Positions 20,631 to 29,411 of a stretch of DNA of 29,411 nt are shown piece after piece. Each line of letters opens with the position of its first letter. Position 1 is the stretch's first letter. Source of the stretch: Hydnum rufescens UP504 (Eukaryota; Basidiomycota; Agaricomycetes; Cantharellales; Hydnaceae); NCBI GenBank assembly GCA_014904985.1, contig MU129318.1, forward strand, positions 1 to 29,411. The letters are read 5' to 3'. The notes under the pieces were generated by a model. The model saw only the letters and a program-made list of their open reading frames with translations, did no database searches and was not told the origin of the DNA. A program made the position numbers and the translations under genes.

Positions 20631-21372
20631 AGCATTCAAGTTTACAACAGAGTTTCAGGATGTGTGTGAAGACAAGGAAGTGGTAAAAAAGGTATTAAAT
20701 AAAAAGATAGAAATATCTTTAGGGGACTTTCTTAGAATAGCACCTGGGCCTGCTAAGTTGTTTGCTGCAGGACTAAAGTTAAAAAGGGAACCAACAAACA
20801 AGCATAGGGACCCTCTTACTGTGAACTCTGCAGCATATGAAGAAGGAGAAATTAGTGAATCATCAGATGAATCATTGGAAGAAGGATCAGAACTTGAAGA
20901 AGATGCAAAGGAACCTTGGGAATGGTTGTATAGGGCTCATCTGATCCATGCAAAACCAAGGAGGATGTTCATGGTGGCCACAGGGAAGGTTAATGGCAAG
21001 GTGATGGGAAGAGAAGTTGTGTCTCTTATGATTGACTCAGGGTCCAAATTGAATCTAATTTCAAGTGATGCCATGGAAAAGCTGAACATCCCAATGGATC
21101 ATGATGGAGAATGTTGGTCACTTCAAGGAATCAATAGTGGACCTGAACCTCTACTAGGATGTTGTCAAGATGTCCAAGTAGAAATAGGTGGAATACATTT
21201 CGACCATCATTTCTTTGTAAAAAATGGAAAATTTGCGGACCATGATGTCTTGTTAGGTCAACCTTGGCTTATGGATATGGGTGCCCAGATATCATATGGA
21301 GTAAAAGAAGGAAAAGGAGGAATGACGATCCAGGCTTTCCAGAATGGAGATATGGACCAATCATCAGACTAA
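20614..21372 (+). pseudogene. Gypsy linker and retropepsin-like aspartic protease
   Basis: Begins with PKSGPAFKFTTEFQD and VLNKKIEISLGDFLRI, a conserved linker preceding the protease in fungal gypsy polyproteins. The protease follows with the active-site motif MIDSGSKLNLIS (about 21031-21066) and the second hydrophobic-Gly motif DVLLGQPWL (about 21244-21270). Retropepsins act as dimers to process Gag-Pol. This stretch has no internal TGA, and TAA at 21370 ends the frame; the next part continues in another phase, so protease and RT are separated by a frameshift or a lost fusion. Confidence 0.75.
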
Positions 21373-21422
21373 TGCAAGCACTAGTGAATGAATCAGGGGA
21401 AAGACAAAGCTAGTCAACTCCA

Positions 21423-22830
21423 TTTCAGTCATTCCACCAAAATCACCTACAGAACAAGAACCCACCAGCACAACAGAAGAAGAGCTGATGTTGGACCAAT
21501 ATCAGAGAGTGAAAGCCACCCCATCATATAGTTCATTAAAAGGAGATGCTCCTTCAATCCCAACATTTGGAAGAGAACTTTCAGAAGCCTTATGACTCCC
21601 AGAGGTAAAGAGGAAGGTTGAAGAATTGAAGGAAAACAAGTATGTCATGGATGCTTTGGTGAACAAGCATGGAATTGCTGCAAGAAATCTACAAAATGCA
21701 TGGAGATCATCAGCCTCATTTGCAGAAAACAACCTTGAAGCTTGCATACAGAAGACTATAAGAAGCCACCTGCCTCAAGAAATAAGTCAAGTAGCCAGCC
21801 AACACTTAGCCCAGATCATACAGACCAACCATAAGACAAAGTACAAGACAGTGGATAAGAAGAAAAATCCTGTTCCACTCAGAGTAACACAGAGATCAGT
21901 CATTTGAGAACCATACAAGGATTTGCCATCATTAAACCTTTCCCCATTGCCTATGCATCCTCCACAATTAAAGGACTTTCAATACACCAAGAAATTAACA
22001 CCAGAATGGATCAAGAAGATCATTTCAAACATACCTAATGATTTTCTGACAGAACAAGAACTTGATTTGCTTCTCATGTGGTGGCTCAACAAGAAAAAGG
22101 ATTGGCTTTTGATGAATCTGAAAGAGGGATCTTCAAACCTGAATATTTCCCAGATTATGTTATGGAAACCATTCCTCATATACCATGGGAATTGCCCCCC
22201 ATCATACCTCCTAAGGTGATTGTAGCTCAAATGATACAAATGATCAAAGAACAGTTGGCAGCAGGAAAGTTTAAAACATCCTGGTCTTCTTATCATTCTC
22301 AGATGTTTGCAGTGGCCAAGCCAAAAGGTGGTTTTTGAATTGTTCATGATCTTCAACCCCTCAATGCAGTGTCAGTTAGAGATTCAAGTCTACCTCCAAA
22401 CATCAATGATTTTGCAGACAGCTTTGTAGGACACTCAGTGTACATTGTTGCTGACCTGTTTGCTGGATATGATGGATGATGAGTGGCAGAAGAATCACAA
22501 GAATTGATGACATCAGATTCACCATTGGGACCAGGAAAGTTAACATCGTTACCTCAAGGGTATACCAACAGCATGCAAGAATTTATGCGGACAGTAAGGC
22601 ACATGATCAAACCAATGATTCCACATGAAGCAGATGCATTTGTTGATGATGTAGCTGGAAAAGGACCAAAGACAAGATACAAGGATGAGCCAATCCCAGA
22701 GAACCCCAATATTTGATGGTTTATTTGGGAGTTTGCACATACAGTGGATTGATTGTTTGCAACCTTTGCAGAAGCTGGATGTACAGCCTCAGGGAACAAG
22801 CTGGTCCTAGCAACACCATTGGTCAATATA
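21423..22830 (+). pseudogene. pol: Gypsy reverse transcriptase
   Basis: Copies element RNA into DNA. Recognisable blocks: a connector rich in Lys/Glu (21600-21900); KGLAFDESERGIFKPEYFP (about 22095-22150); FKTSWSSYHSQMFAVAKP (about 22270-22325); IVHDLQPLN (22339-22365); the second catalytic region DLFAGYDG (22453-22476); the PLG/PQGYTNS block (about 22516-22572); and the polymerase active site FVDDV (22639-22653). TGA at 21905, 22336, 22477, 22480, 22714 and 22750 fall where the family usually has arginine; the adjacent pair 22477/22480 follows GYDG, where DGR(R/K) is usual. A frameshift lies near 22085. Catalytic Asp codons themselves are intact. Confidence 0.85.
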
Positions 22831-23670
22831 GTAGGAAATGTGTGTTCAATGGAAGGAAGACACCCTCACCATGGAATAGTTACAAAGATATTGAATTGGC
22901 CACAGCCAATCAATGTCAAGGAAGTCTGCAGTTTTCTGGGAACAGTTGGGGTCATGAGAAATTGGATCTGGAAGTATGCTGAGATAGCCAAGCCTTTAAC
23001 ACAATTAACAAAGAAGACCATGAAGGAGTTTGAATGGACTGAAGAAGCCACACAAGCAATGTGAAAGTTGAAAGAATTAGCATCAGATTTACCCACCAGA
23101 AAGTCATTGGATATCTCAATTGCCAATGTTAAGCCCCTCAGAGAAAGAACCTCTGATTATGGTTTGGTTACCCTTGCAGTAGACAGTTCAGTCATAGCAG
23201 TGGGGTGGATAGAATATCAGACTTTAGAAGATGGTAGATACCCTCTAGTATTTGGCTCAATCACTAACAATGTGGCAGAGTCATGGTATTCACAACCTCA
23301 GCTAGAGCTGAAAGGTTTATATAAAGCCCTAATGGCACAGAAAAATGATTTATGGGGCATCCACTTCAAGGTGGAAGTGGATGCAAAATTCTTGAAACAG
23401 ACTATCAATATTCCAGGGCTACCTAATCAGGTGATGTCAAGATGGATTTTGTATATACAATTGTTTGATTTTGAACTAATGCATGTGCCAGCTGCAAGAC
23501 ATGTGGGGCCAGATGGTTTATCACAATGGCTGAAGGACAGGAATGATATGGACAATATGGAAGAAGAGCTTGAGGTTGCGGAGTTGGGCCATTTTCTTTC
23601 TGGGCCATGGTACCTAGCAGAATGGGAAGAAGAGCAAGCACAGTTAAAAACAGTTAGTATGAGTACAAAA
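22831..23670 (+). pseudogene. Gypsy RNase H region with RT connection
   Basis: The RT connection (KILNWPQPINVKEVCSFLG, then KPLTQLTKKT) is followed by a TGA at 23062 and then the RNase H-like domain. That domain starts at the strand motif LAVDSSVIAVGW (about 23176-23211) and includes SQPQLELKGLYKAL, VEVDAKF and the terminal block HVPAARHVGPDGLSQWLKD (about 23482-23538). It removes RNA from the RNA/DNA hybrid. The frame ends at 23676, just inside the inserted solo LTR, so the break at this point is due to insertion. The part after 24037 resumes in another phase even after removing insertion plus duplication (366 bp), which requires an independent 1- or 2-base indel. Confidence 0.8.
23666..23670. 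repeat. Left copy of 5-bp target-site duplication (CAAAA)
   Basis: CAAAA directly precedes the TGTTA start of the solo LTR; the identical right copy is 24032-24036. Confidence 0.85.
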
Positions 23671-24031
23671 TGTTAAGGGTTGTTCCTAGTATGGGGGAGT
23701 GATTATGTAATCAGGCCAAGTAGGAATGGGAAGCCCTTAATATATCTGACAAGTGGATTTGCAAAGTGAATGATTATGTAATGTCATGAAAGACAAGAAC
23801 GCAGAGAGCAGAGTGGAAGAACTGAATTCCCAAGAGACTTGAGACAAGAGAGAATGAATGAAGAGAGAGTCAGGTACAGACATATATTCTTGATCTTTCT
23901 AAGGAGCTAGAGTACTGGAGATAGCTACTTATATAGAGATCAAGGACAATAAGGGAGGAAATACAATAAGGTGAGGGGGATGAGGTCACATGATGGGGTT
24001 ATGTAAGAGGTTGTGAGTACGACTCATAACA
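23671..24031 (+). mobile_element. 361-bp solo LTR nested in gypsy pol
   Basis: Starts TGTTA and ends TAACA (perfect 5-bp inverted ends with TG...CA), and is flanked on both sides by CAAAA. Inside are a duplicated TGATTATGTAAT (23700-23711 and 23771-23782) and a TATA-like CTTATATAGAG (about 23928). The surrounding sequence is gypsy RNase H on the left and the pre-integrase region on the right, so the insertion postdates the gypsy element. A solo LTR arises by recombination between the two LTRs of a full element. The family (copia or gypsy) cannot be told from the LTR alone; orientation is inferred from the TATA. Confidence 0.88.
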
Positions 24032-24036
24032 CAAAA
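24032..24036. repeat. Right copy of 5-bp target-site duplication (CAAAA)
   Basis: Directly follows the TAACA end of the solo LTR and matches 23666-23670. Confidence 0.85.
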
Positions 24037-25240
24037 ACCCAATTAAAAGTGAAGCATATGAAGATTTAATCGAGCTAGGAGAGCAATGGTTGACATATAC
24101 AATGTGAAAGATGAGCAAAAGACTGATAGACAGAGGGTTTATAGGACTGATATGTGCGATGACAAGATTAAGCAAAGAATGGGAGGATCTAGCAAAAGAA
24201 AATGACATGAACCCACTTCAGAAGCACAAAAAGCCAGATAAAGATGGGCCCACTTACTGGGAAGAAATCAAGATGTACTTAGAGATGCTGCAAGTTCTGT
24301 CCTATGTTAAGAATCAGTGAGTGTTTGTTGCAATGACTCGAAGGTATTTCTTGTATGAAGACATGTTGTGGTGAAGAAATAGGAACAAACTTCTGCAGAA
24401 AGTGATCCAAGACGAGAGAGAAAGGCTTAGATTGTGTGCCACTGCGCATGACAATTCAGGGCACTGAGGAAGAGACCCAACATTTAAAAAACTAGTCAAC
24501 AGATTTTATTGGCTGAACATGTGGACACAAGTGGCATGGTTCTGCCAAACTTGCCATGAATGCCAGTGGCAGTGAGCTAGTCACCCTAAAATTACTTTGA
24601 GTCTGACTTACATACACACGATTCTCCAAAAATTTAATATGGACATGGTCCATGTGCCAGTATCTAACAGATTCAAATATATTGTCAATCTTTGGGATGG
24701 TCTGTCCAGGTGGCTAGAAGTCTGGATGCTGAGAAATGCTACATCAAAGAATATAGCCCAATTTTTGTTTGAAGACATGTGTTGCTTTGGGTGCATATTA
24801 CAATTAACTACAGACAACAGTGCAGAATTTGAAGGAATAGTACAAACAATGGCAAACATGTACAACATTCCTATAGCACATGCTGTGCCTTACCACCCCA
24901 AAGCCAATCGAATGATCGAATGCCACCACCAAACATGGATAGGATCTTTATTCATTGCATGCAAGGGAAATCTGAGTCATTGGTCTAGGTATTTTCATGT
25001 ATGCATGTGGGCAGATCGAGTCATGGTCAAGCAGGCCACTGGTTACACTCCCTATTATCTATTGTACAGCAAGCATCATTTGTTTCTGTTTGATATTACT
25101 GATGTGTCATGGTATACCTTGAATTGGCATTCAATTAAATCAACAGAAGAATTATTGGCAACCCGGGCAATTCAATTAGCACATAGGGATGATGACATTA
25201 AGGAGGCATCTGCAACATTATTACAGGCATGAATCTGAAG
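24037..25240 (+). pseudogene. Gypsy integrase
   Basis: Inserts the cDNA into the genome. The N-terminal HHCC zinc site is seen as HDNSGH (about 24447-24464) and C-x2-C in FCQTCHEC (about 24544-24562). The catalytic core has Asp in NMDMV (codon 24642), Asp in LTTDNSAEF (about 24820) and Glu in NRMIECHH about 34 residues further on, the expected D,D,E pattern. TGA codons at 24105, 24318, 24372, 24465, 24573, 25230 and 25236 interrupt one otherwise constant phase. The one after HDNSGH replaces the arginine of the usual GHRG motif. No frameshift occurs within the domain, so substitution rather than indel is the main cause of inactivation. Confidence 0.85.
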
Positions 25241-25751
25241 TGCTCAAGAATATGCACAACAACATGAACACATGTTAGTTGAAGGAAATTACAAACCAGG
25301 AACCATGGTATTGGTATACAATTCTGCATTAGTCATGCAGCATGGATGAAAAGGGGAAATTAGATGGATGGGACCCTACTGTGTGCTAAAACAAAATACC
25401 CAAGGTTCTTATGAGCTCAGTGAATTGGACAGGACTCCAATTAGTACGGTGTTTGCAGGGAATCACCTAAAGAAATATCATTCCTGCGATCACATTCCTA
25501 AGGCAGAAAATACCAAATATGGAAGTGACACCTCAAGTAATGAAGATTCTCTTGAAGCACAAACCAGCACTGCTGTTGCTGTGTTTTCTGATGATATATA
25601 TGAAGATGATATTCCTAGAGATTATGAATACATGGATAGACCTCCCATCTTGTTCAGACTGATAAATCAATTGCGATCTTACATGTGGCCACCTCCAAAA
25701 GCCACAGACACATGGGCTTATTGGGAAGACAAGTACATCAAGTGGAAATGA
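25241..25751 (+). pseudogene. Gypsy post-integrase C-terminal region
   Basis: Continues the integrase phase with SAQEYAQQHEHM and a beta-barrel-like segment (EIRWMGPYCVLKQNTQGSYELSELD, broken before EIRW by TGA at 25347). Then comes an acidic tail (25530-25630) and a final WP-rich stretch ending in TGA at 25749. No chromodomain was recognised. The tract after it (25752-26090) contains two T-runs (about 25863-25888) and no LTR that I could match to the 5' side. Confidence 0.7.
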
Positions 25752-26109
25752 TGGAATTTACAGACTACTATTGGCTTAGTCATGTTAGAGAAGCAGGATC
25801 CACTGCCATGACCAGTGAATCTGCTTTAAATGGGTATTTTCAACCCCCAAAGAACATTTCACTTTTTTTTCTTGCTTTTTTTTTTTTCGCTTTCTTTGCC
25901 CTAGGATTTATTTCAGAATATAAGTCCACAACTACAGTTCTACTATAAGCCCCACTTTTCCAATTTGAAAAGATCTAAGAGCCAGACATTAACTGCAAGG
26001 ATTCAGCAATCACCAAAAACTACGACTAAATTGCTACTACAACAAGATGCAATCAAAAACTCCACCTTCACTGCCTGCTTTCCTTCTTCCCACTGATTCC
26101 TTCTCCAAT

Positions 26110-27105
26110 CACAAAACCTGACTTTCTTGGACCATGGCATCCGGCCCTGTTGAAAAATCTTCTTGTGATATGACCACAAGAAAGCTATGATACAAACGAG
26201 TCATAATCTTCACAGGATCTGCTAAAAATCCCATAAGTAAGCAACAAATGACAAGTATAAAGAAGAACTGAAAATGGGGAACAATAGATGTTGATGAAAT
26301 CAACAACGAGAAACCAACAGTCCTTTCTTCTTCATCATCAACTCTAATCCCTATGGATCCTCTTCCACTTCTTCCTCTCCACAAGCTGGTCACAGTGATC
26401 CTGCAAACTCCTTCACCAGAGCCATCAAGTGCTCGTACTTCAGTGTCTCTTGGAGCTCCAATCCCAAATCTGTGTACTCTCGCTGAACAGATCAAGAAGT
26501 TTAATATTATGGTGAAATTCTTAGAAAACTTCCATTACAAAAACAAGCTAACGTCGCAAGTCAAGGAAACTGTACAAAGACTCAAAGCCTCTGTTGAAAC
26601 TCAACCTCCTGATGACAAATCCTCATAGTATGGATTCTGAACCGACATCTTTGCAATCACATGAGATGTCCGCTCCAATGGACACTTGTGACAGTGAGTC
26701 ACCCATCCAACTTAAAATACCCAAATGCTTCTACTCGCACAAGCATTGCTCTCATATCGCAGGATCAAAGAAACCCCAAGGATACAGTTGAACATTGTAC
26801 AAGGCATATCTTAACCACAAAAGAGCCAAACAACTTGAAGAAATCCATGCTAAATATTACAAGAAGTGAGAAAACAACCTGAAAAGCATCACCAACACCA
26901 CTGCGTGACTTGTACAGCTTATTCAGGCATGGGAAGGCCATGTTGGTCAACTAGCTCAACTCAGCACTACCCTCATCCACACCAACAATATCTTCTTGAT
27001 TGCATCGCCCATTTCGATAATCTCAGTGAGAAAATCAATGCTATAGAAGAAGGGTTGGGAGCTCCAATGACTGTCAAATCAAAATCTGGTTCAACCAGTG
27101 TGTAG
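26110..27105 (+). pseudogene. Broken coiled-coil hypothetical gene
   Basis: Plus-strand pieces: an optional start MASGPVEKSSCDM at 26133; 26284-26628 with a Ser-rich run, a Pro/Ser segment (TPSPEPSSARTSVSLG) and a helical stretch (AEQIKKFNIMVKFLENF); then another phase from 26594 to about 27050 with HKRAKQLEEIHAKYYKK and LVQLIQAWEGHVGQLAQL, strongly coiled-coil like. A last phase gives DCIAHFDNLSEKINAIEEGL and stops at 27105. Within the middle phase the only stops before the frameshift are TGA (26789 and two more near 26870 and 26910), the same decay pattern as in the transposons. It lies about 360 bp after the gypsy polyprotein in the same direction, so it may be a further element gene or an unrelated remnant. 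Family not recognised. Confidence 0.4.
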
Positions 27106-27239
27106 ATGGAGACTGTATTTCTGTTGTTATTTGTTGGTTGGTTTGCTTCAATGGTTGATCACACTCTGCAAGATGTGTATGGTGTTCAGTGGAGAATAGG
27201 ATGAGATATGGACTAGCAATAGTCAATGATATATCATCT

Positions 27240-27423
27240 GGGATGCTTGTAGAAAGGCTTATATGTAGGGGATGCTTGTAGGAAGGCTTATACATTGTTT
27301 GGGATGCTTGTAGAAAGGCTTATACATCTGGGATGCTTGTAGGAAGGCTTATACGTCATGTGGGATGCTTGTAGAAAGGCTTATACATCTGGGATGCTTG
27401 TGGAAAGGCTTATACATTGTTTG
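27240..27423 (+). repeat. Minisatellite with 61-bp higher-order unit (29 + 32 bp)
   Basis: Six copies of GGGATGCTTGTAGAAAGGCTTATAC start at 27240, 27269, 27301, 27330, 27362 and 27391. Spacing alternates 29, 32, 29, 32, 29, because every second copy ends in a longer tail (CATTGTTT or GTCATGT). The real unit is therefore a 61-bp dimer repeated three times. Confidence 0.92.
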
Positions 27424-27850
27424 TGTTGTGTTGATTCATTTACTGATATTTGTGTATTCTTGTTTTGTTCTCCTGGTCAAAATGCAGATATCTGTGGGCT
27501 ACAGACTGGTCAGTGCTTGGTTAGTCTTGTTAGTGTCTTTCTTCCTTCTTTCTTCAAAACCTGATTCATATTTCATTATGCTTACTTTTCCTTGGATGTC
27601 CAGCAACTCTAACCTTAGGTCCTGCAACTATCCTTGGCTTTAGTGATTTGCATAGAAGGCTTCCAGTGGCTTTGTCTCAACAACCTTGAAGATGACTTAG
27701 CTCCAGATGGCTTATAGATAGACTGTTCTTTAGAGGCAAGCAGAAAAGTTGACAGTGGTTGACAGTGATGATTTCCAGAGAGATGATTGTTGGGGGACAC
27801 AGGAAATCTACCAGCTTTTATACCTTTCTGGAGGTGGCTGTGTTTAAAGA
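27424..27850. other. Non-coding stretch, nothing firm
   Basis: Short frames on both strands (27358-27643 plus, 27615-27800 minus) have no motif and partly run through the minisatellite. A minus-strand CAGAAAGGTATAAA at about 27815-27830 matches the TATA candidate of KDZ copy 2, suggesting a shared promoter remnant. Confidence 0.4.
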
Positions 27851-27864
27851 AAATGACTCCCTCA

Positions 27865-28035
27865 TGGGTGAGTCATATGTGAGTGGTGAGAACAAAAGAA
27901 AAGGTGAAGATGTGAGTCATAGATGAGTCATGCATAAGAGAACAAAAGAAATCATGGAAGGGTGATGTCATAGATGTGTCATAGGTGAGTCATGCATAAG
28001 AGAACAAAAGAAATCATAGAAGGGGTGATGTCACC
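27865..28035 (+). repeat. 62-bp tandem duplication carrying TGAGTCA motifs
   Basis: ATGAGTCATGCATAAGAGAA and the following AAAGAAATCAT.GAAGGG.TGATGTCA occur at 27923-27970 and 27985-28033, 62 bp apart. TGAGTCA, the consensus of Gcn4/AP-1-type bZIP factors, is found at 27869, 27913, 27924 and 27986. Confidence 0.85.
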
Positions 28036-28239
28036 AATTTGCTGAGCATGTGGAATGCTTGGAGCATGAGGTCACTGACCATGTGGAGCATTCTGGGAGG
28101 CGAAATGAAAGGATATCTCCAGGTTCTGGAGATTAATTTGAGCATAGTCCAAAGGTTAAGGTGTTTTGTTGCTGGTTGATAATGGGGACAAGTGCATGGG
28201 ATGGGATTTGATGCAGAAACAGCAGTTTGCATCCATAAT

Positions 28240-28690
28240 AGATGCTCTTGGTATCATTTGATGCGGAGTTTTAACAGCTTTCTGGGAGTGGTGGTTCCGA
28301 GCAGATTGAATGTGAACTGACAGAGAAATTCGTTTTTTACTGATGGGTGTTGATTCTGATAGTAATATCATTCTGTAGAGTTCAGTTTTGATCTGTTCTT
28401 CACGTGCTTAGTACCATTGGATGCAGATTTTTTATATCTTTCCAGGCATGGTTGTTCTGAGAGAATTGAATGTGAACTGATGGAGAAATTCCTTTTTTAC
28501 TAGAAATCCCAGATTTTGATAGTAAAATTGGCCTGGAGAGTGCAGTTTTGGTCTGTTCGACTTGTGTTTGGTACTGTTCAAAAGGTGTGAATTGTAGCTT
28601 TCTAAGCGTTATATGGGCGTACCTCTCTGATCAGAACTGATGGAGTTATAGAATGAATTTGATTTCCACATGTAGCTGTAATTAATCTTG
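28240..28690 (+). repeat. Degenerate tandem triplication, period about 160 bp
   Basis: Landmarks recur in order: GATGC(G/A)GA.TTT at 28260 and 28420 with a weaker GGTGTGAATT at 28584; GGTTCCGAGCAGATTGAATG versus GTTCTGAGAGAATTGAATG; GTGAACTGA..GAGAAATTC.TTTTTTACT; TTCTGATAGTAA versus TTTTGATAGTAA; GAG(T/A)(T/G)CAGTTTTG(A/G)TCTGTTC. Periods are 160 and about 164 bp; the third copy is the most diverged. The regular order of blocks shows duplication rather than chance. Confidence 0.8.
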
Positions 28691-29411
28691 TAATTGGTCA
28701 TGTGATCATCCAAAGGCTGAGAGTGGTGTGATTTCGCATTTTCTGATACTGGATGTTTTTATCTTCCACAGATGGTGAACACTTTTAATTGCAGTCCCTT
28801 GCAATGTTGTTTGCCTTTTTCCACAGTTATATGATTGAGATCTGATTGTGCCTCCTTGTGTAGAACCACCATGTCCATCCTTCAAACCAAAGTGAGATTT
28901 CCTGCAAGTTTATGCTTTGAATTTGGTGATAGAAGTTGCTTATTGTTGGGTAGGGGTCTTTAATATCTGTGTTTTTAATAGTTTTTCCTTTGTATTGTCC
29001 TAGGATTTTTAAGCAAATACCCACTTTGGATGATATTGTTAGGGTGGAGGTCAAGAGCATCCATGGAGAAGGTTCGATGGGGCACAGTCATGTTTTCTGG
29101 AACACGGAGAAGGGCAAATTCAATTTTGAGATCATGGCATAGTGAGGGTTGATTGTTATGCAGTTCTCTGAACTCGTATGTTGTCCAGTTGACTCTTTTT
29201 GTCTTTATAATGCCATCAAATGTGACTTGGGGATTTGGATAATAGCAGATAATTGTGTGGGGTTTGAGATGGGTGAATGGTTCAGGGTATGGGTAATTGA
29301 ATTGCTGATATGTAATCGTGTGAAGTTCCAATGGCATGGTGAACACTTTTTGATTTGTGCCTTGAGGATAGTCGTTTGATTTGCTTTTATGTCACTTTTG
29401 CATCCGTAGAC
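28691..29411. other. No supported gene; one weak 123-codon minus frame
   Basis: 28975-29346 (minus) is open for 123 codons, with a Pro/Tyr/His-rich start (YPYPEPFTHLKPHTIICYYP) and a mixed second half. There is no motif, no intron logic and no homologue I recognise, and the plus strand offers similar-length frames. It could be an exon of a gene running beyond the window, but I would not annotate it without transcripts. Confidence 0.3.

Larger units (their letters stand above)
18789..25751 (+). mobile_element. Degenerate Ty3/gypsy-type LTR retrotransposon (internal region)
   Basis: Gag, aspartic protease, reverse transcriptase, RNase H and integrase follow each other in the Ty3/gypsy order on the plus strand. 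At least 18 in-frame TGA codons and several frameshifts (near 19700, 20470, 20630, 21400 and 22085, plus one between RNase H and integrase) make it non-functional. TAA/TAG breaks are rare. CpG is almost absent (2 in 22201-22800). A 361-bp solo LTR of another family interrupts it at 23671-24031. A downstream LTR was not found, so the 3' end may be lost or unrecognisably diverged. Confidence 0.9.

Noticed and set aside
18789..25751. TGA read as a sense codon (recoding or alternative code)
   Set aside because: TGA at arginine positions in several unrelated frames might suggest reassignment, but frameshifts are also present, CpG is depleted, and normal fungal genes and one protease stretch use no internal TGA. 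Deamination of CGA explains everything.
25863..25888. T-runs as polypurine tract or poly(A) tail of a minus-strand LINE
   Set aside because: On the gypsy coding strand they are pyrimidine, opposite to a PPT; no LINE-type RT or target duplication adjoins them.
27240..27423. CRISPR-like array because of regular 29/32-bp spacing
   Set aside because: There are no unique spacers; the intervals are near-identical tails, and the host is a eukaryote. It is a minisatellite.

Overview
The window looks like a repeat-rich, gene-poor stretch of an Agaricomycete (mushroom-forming basidiomycete) nuclear genome. Evidence: 49-60 bp GT-AG introns, one with a perfect TACTAAC branch site; two KDZ-type DNA transposases with the CPLCFGG/GEGCE signatures common in basidiomycetes; a Ty3/gypsy polyprotein of the kind common in Agaricomycetes; and Cys-cluster plus coiled-coil hypothetical proteins typical of those genomes. 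Ectomycorrhizal Boletales would fit, but that is only an impression. Nothing prokaryotic is present.

Layout. 1-4.4 kb: minus-strand multi-exon hypothetical genes (Cys-cluster protein, basic/low-complexity tail, and an unrecognised 398-codon ORF). 4.4-5.4 kb: AT-rich, nothing supported. 5.45-6.1 kb: broken Cys-cluster/coiled-coil gene on the plus strand. 6.3-10.03 kb: KDZ transposase copy 1 (plus), followed by a pyrimidine-rich minisatellite. 10.6-11.3 kb: LTR-like promoter-rich sequence. 11.48-13.50 kb: one 676-codon minus-strand frame of unknown function broken by three TGA codons. 13.6-14.3 kb: hairpin repeats and a cluster of GGGGCCCC palindromes. 14.38-17.7 kb: KDZ copy 2 on the minus strand, facing copy 1 tail to tail. 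18.2-25.75 kb: a decayed Ty3/gypsy retrotransposon (gag, protease, RT, RNase H, integrase), into which a 361-bp solo LTR has inserted at 23671-24031 with a perfect 5-bp target duplication. 26.1-27.1 kb: broken coiled-coil gene. 27.2-28.7 kb: three different tandem-repeat families. 28.7-29.4 kb: nothing firm.

The unifying signal is decay at CpG. Almost every premature stop inside a recognisable frame is TGA, repeatedly where the family or the sister copy has arginine, as expected from CGA to TGA by deamination of methylated CpG. CpG counts by eye in four 600-bp windows are 15 (301-900, host-like genes), 15 (8881-9480, KDZ1), 5 (14881-15480, KDZ2) and 2 (22201-22800, gypsy RT). This gives a relative picture of how long, or how strongly, each piece has been methylated. 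I found no convincing new functional system; the most informative content is this layered record of insertion and methylation-driven decay.
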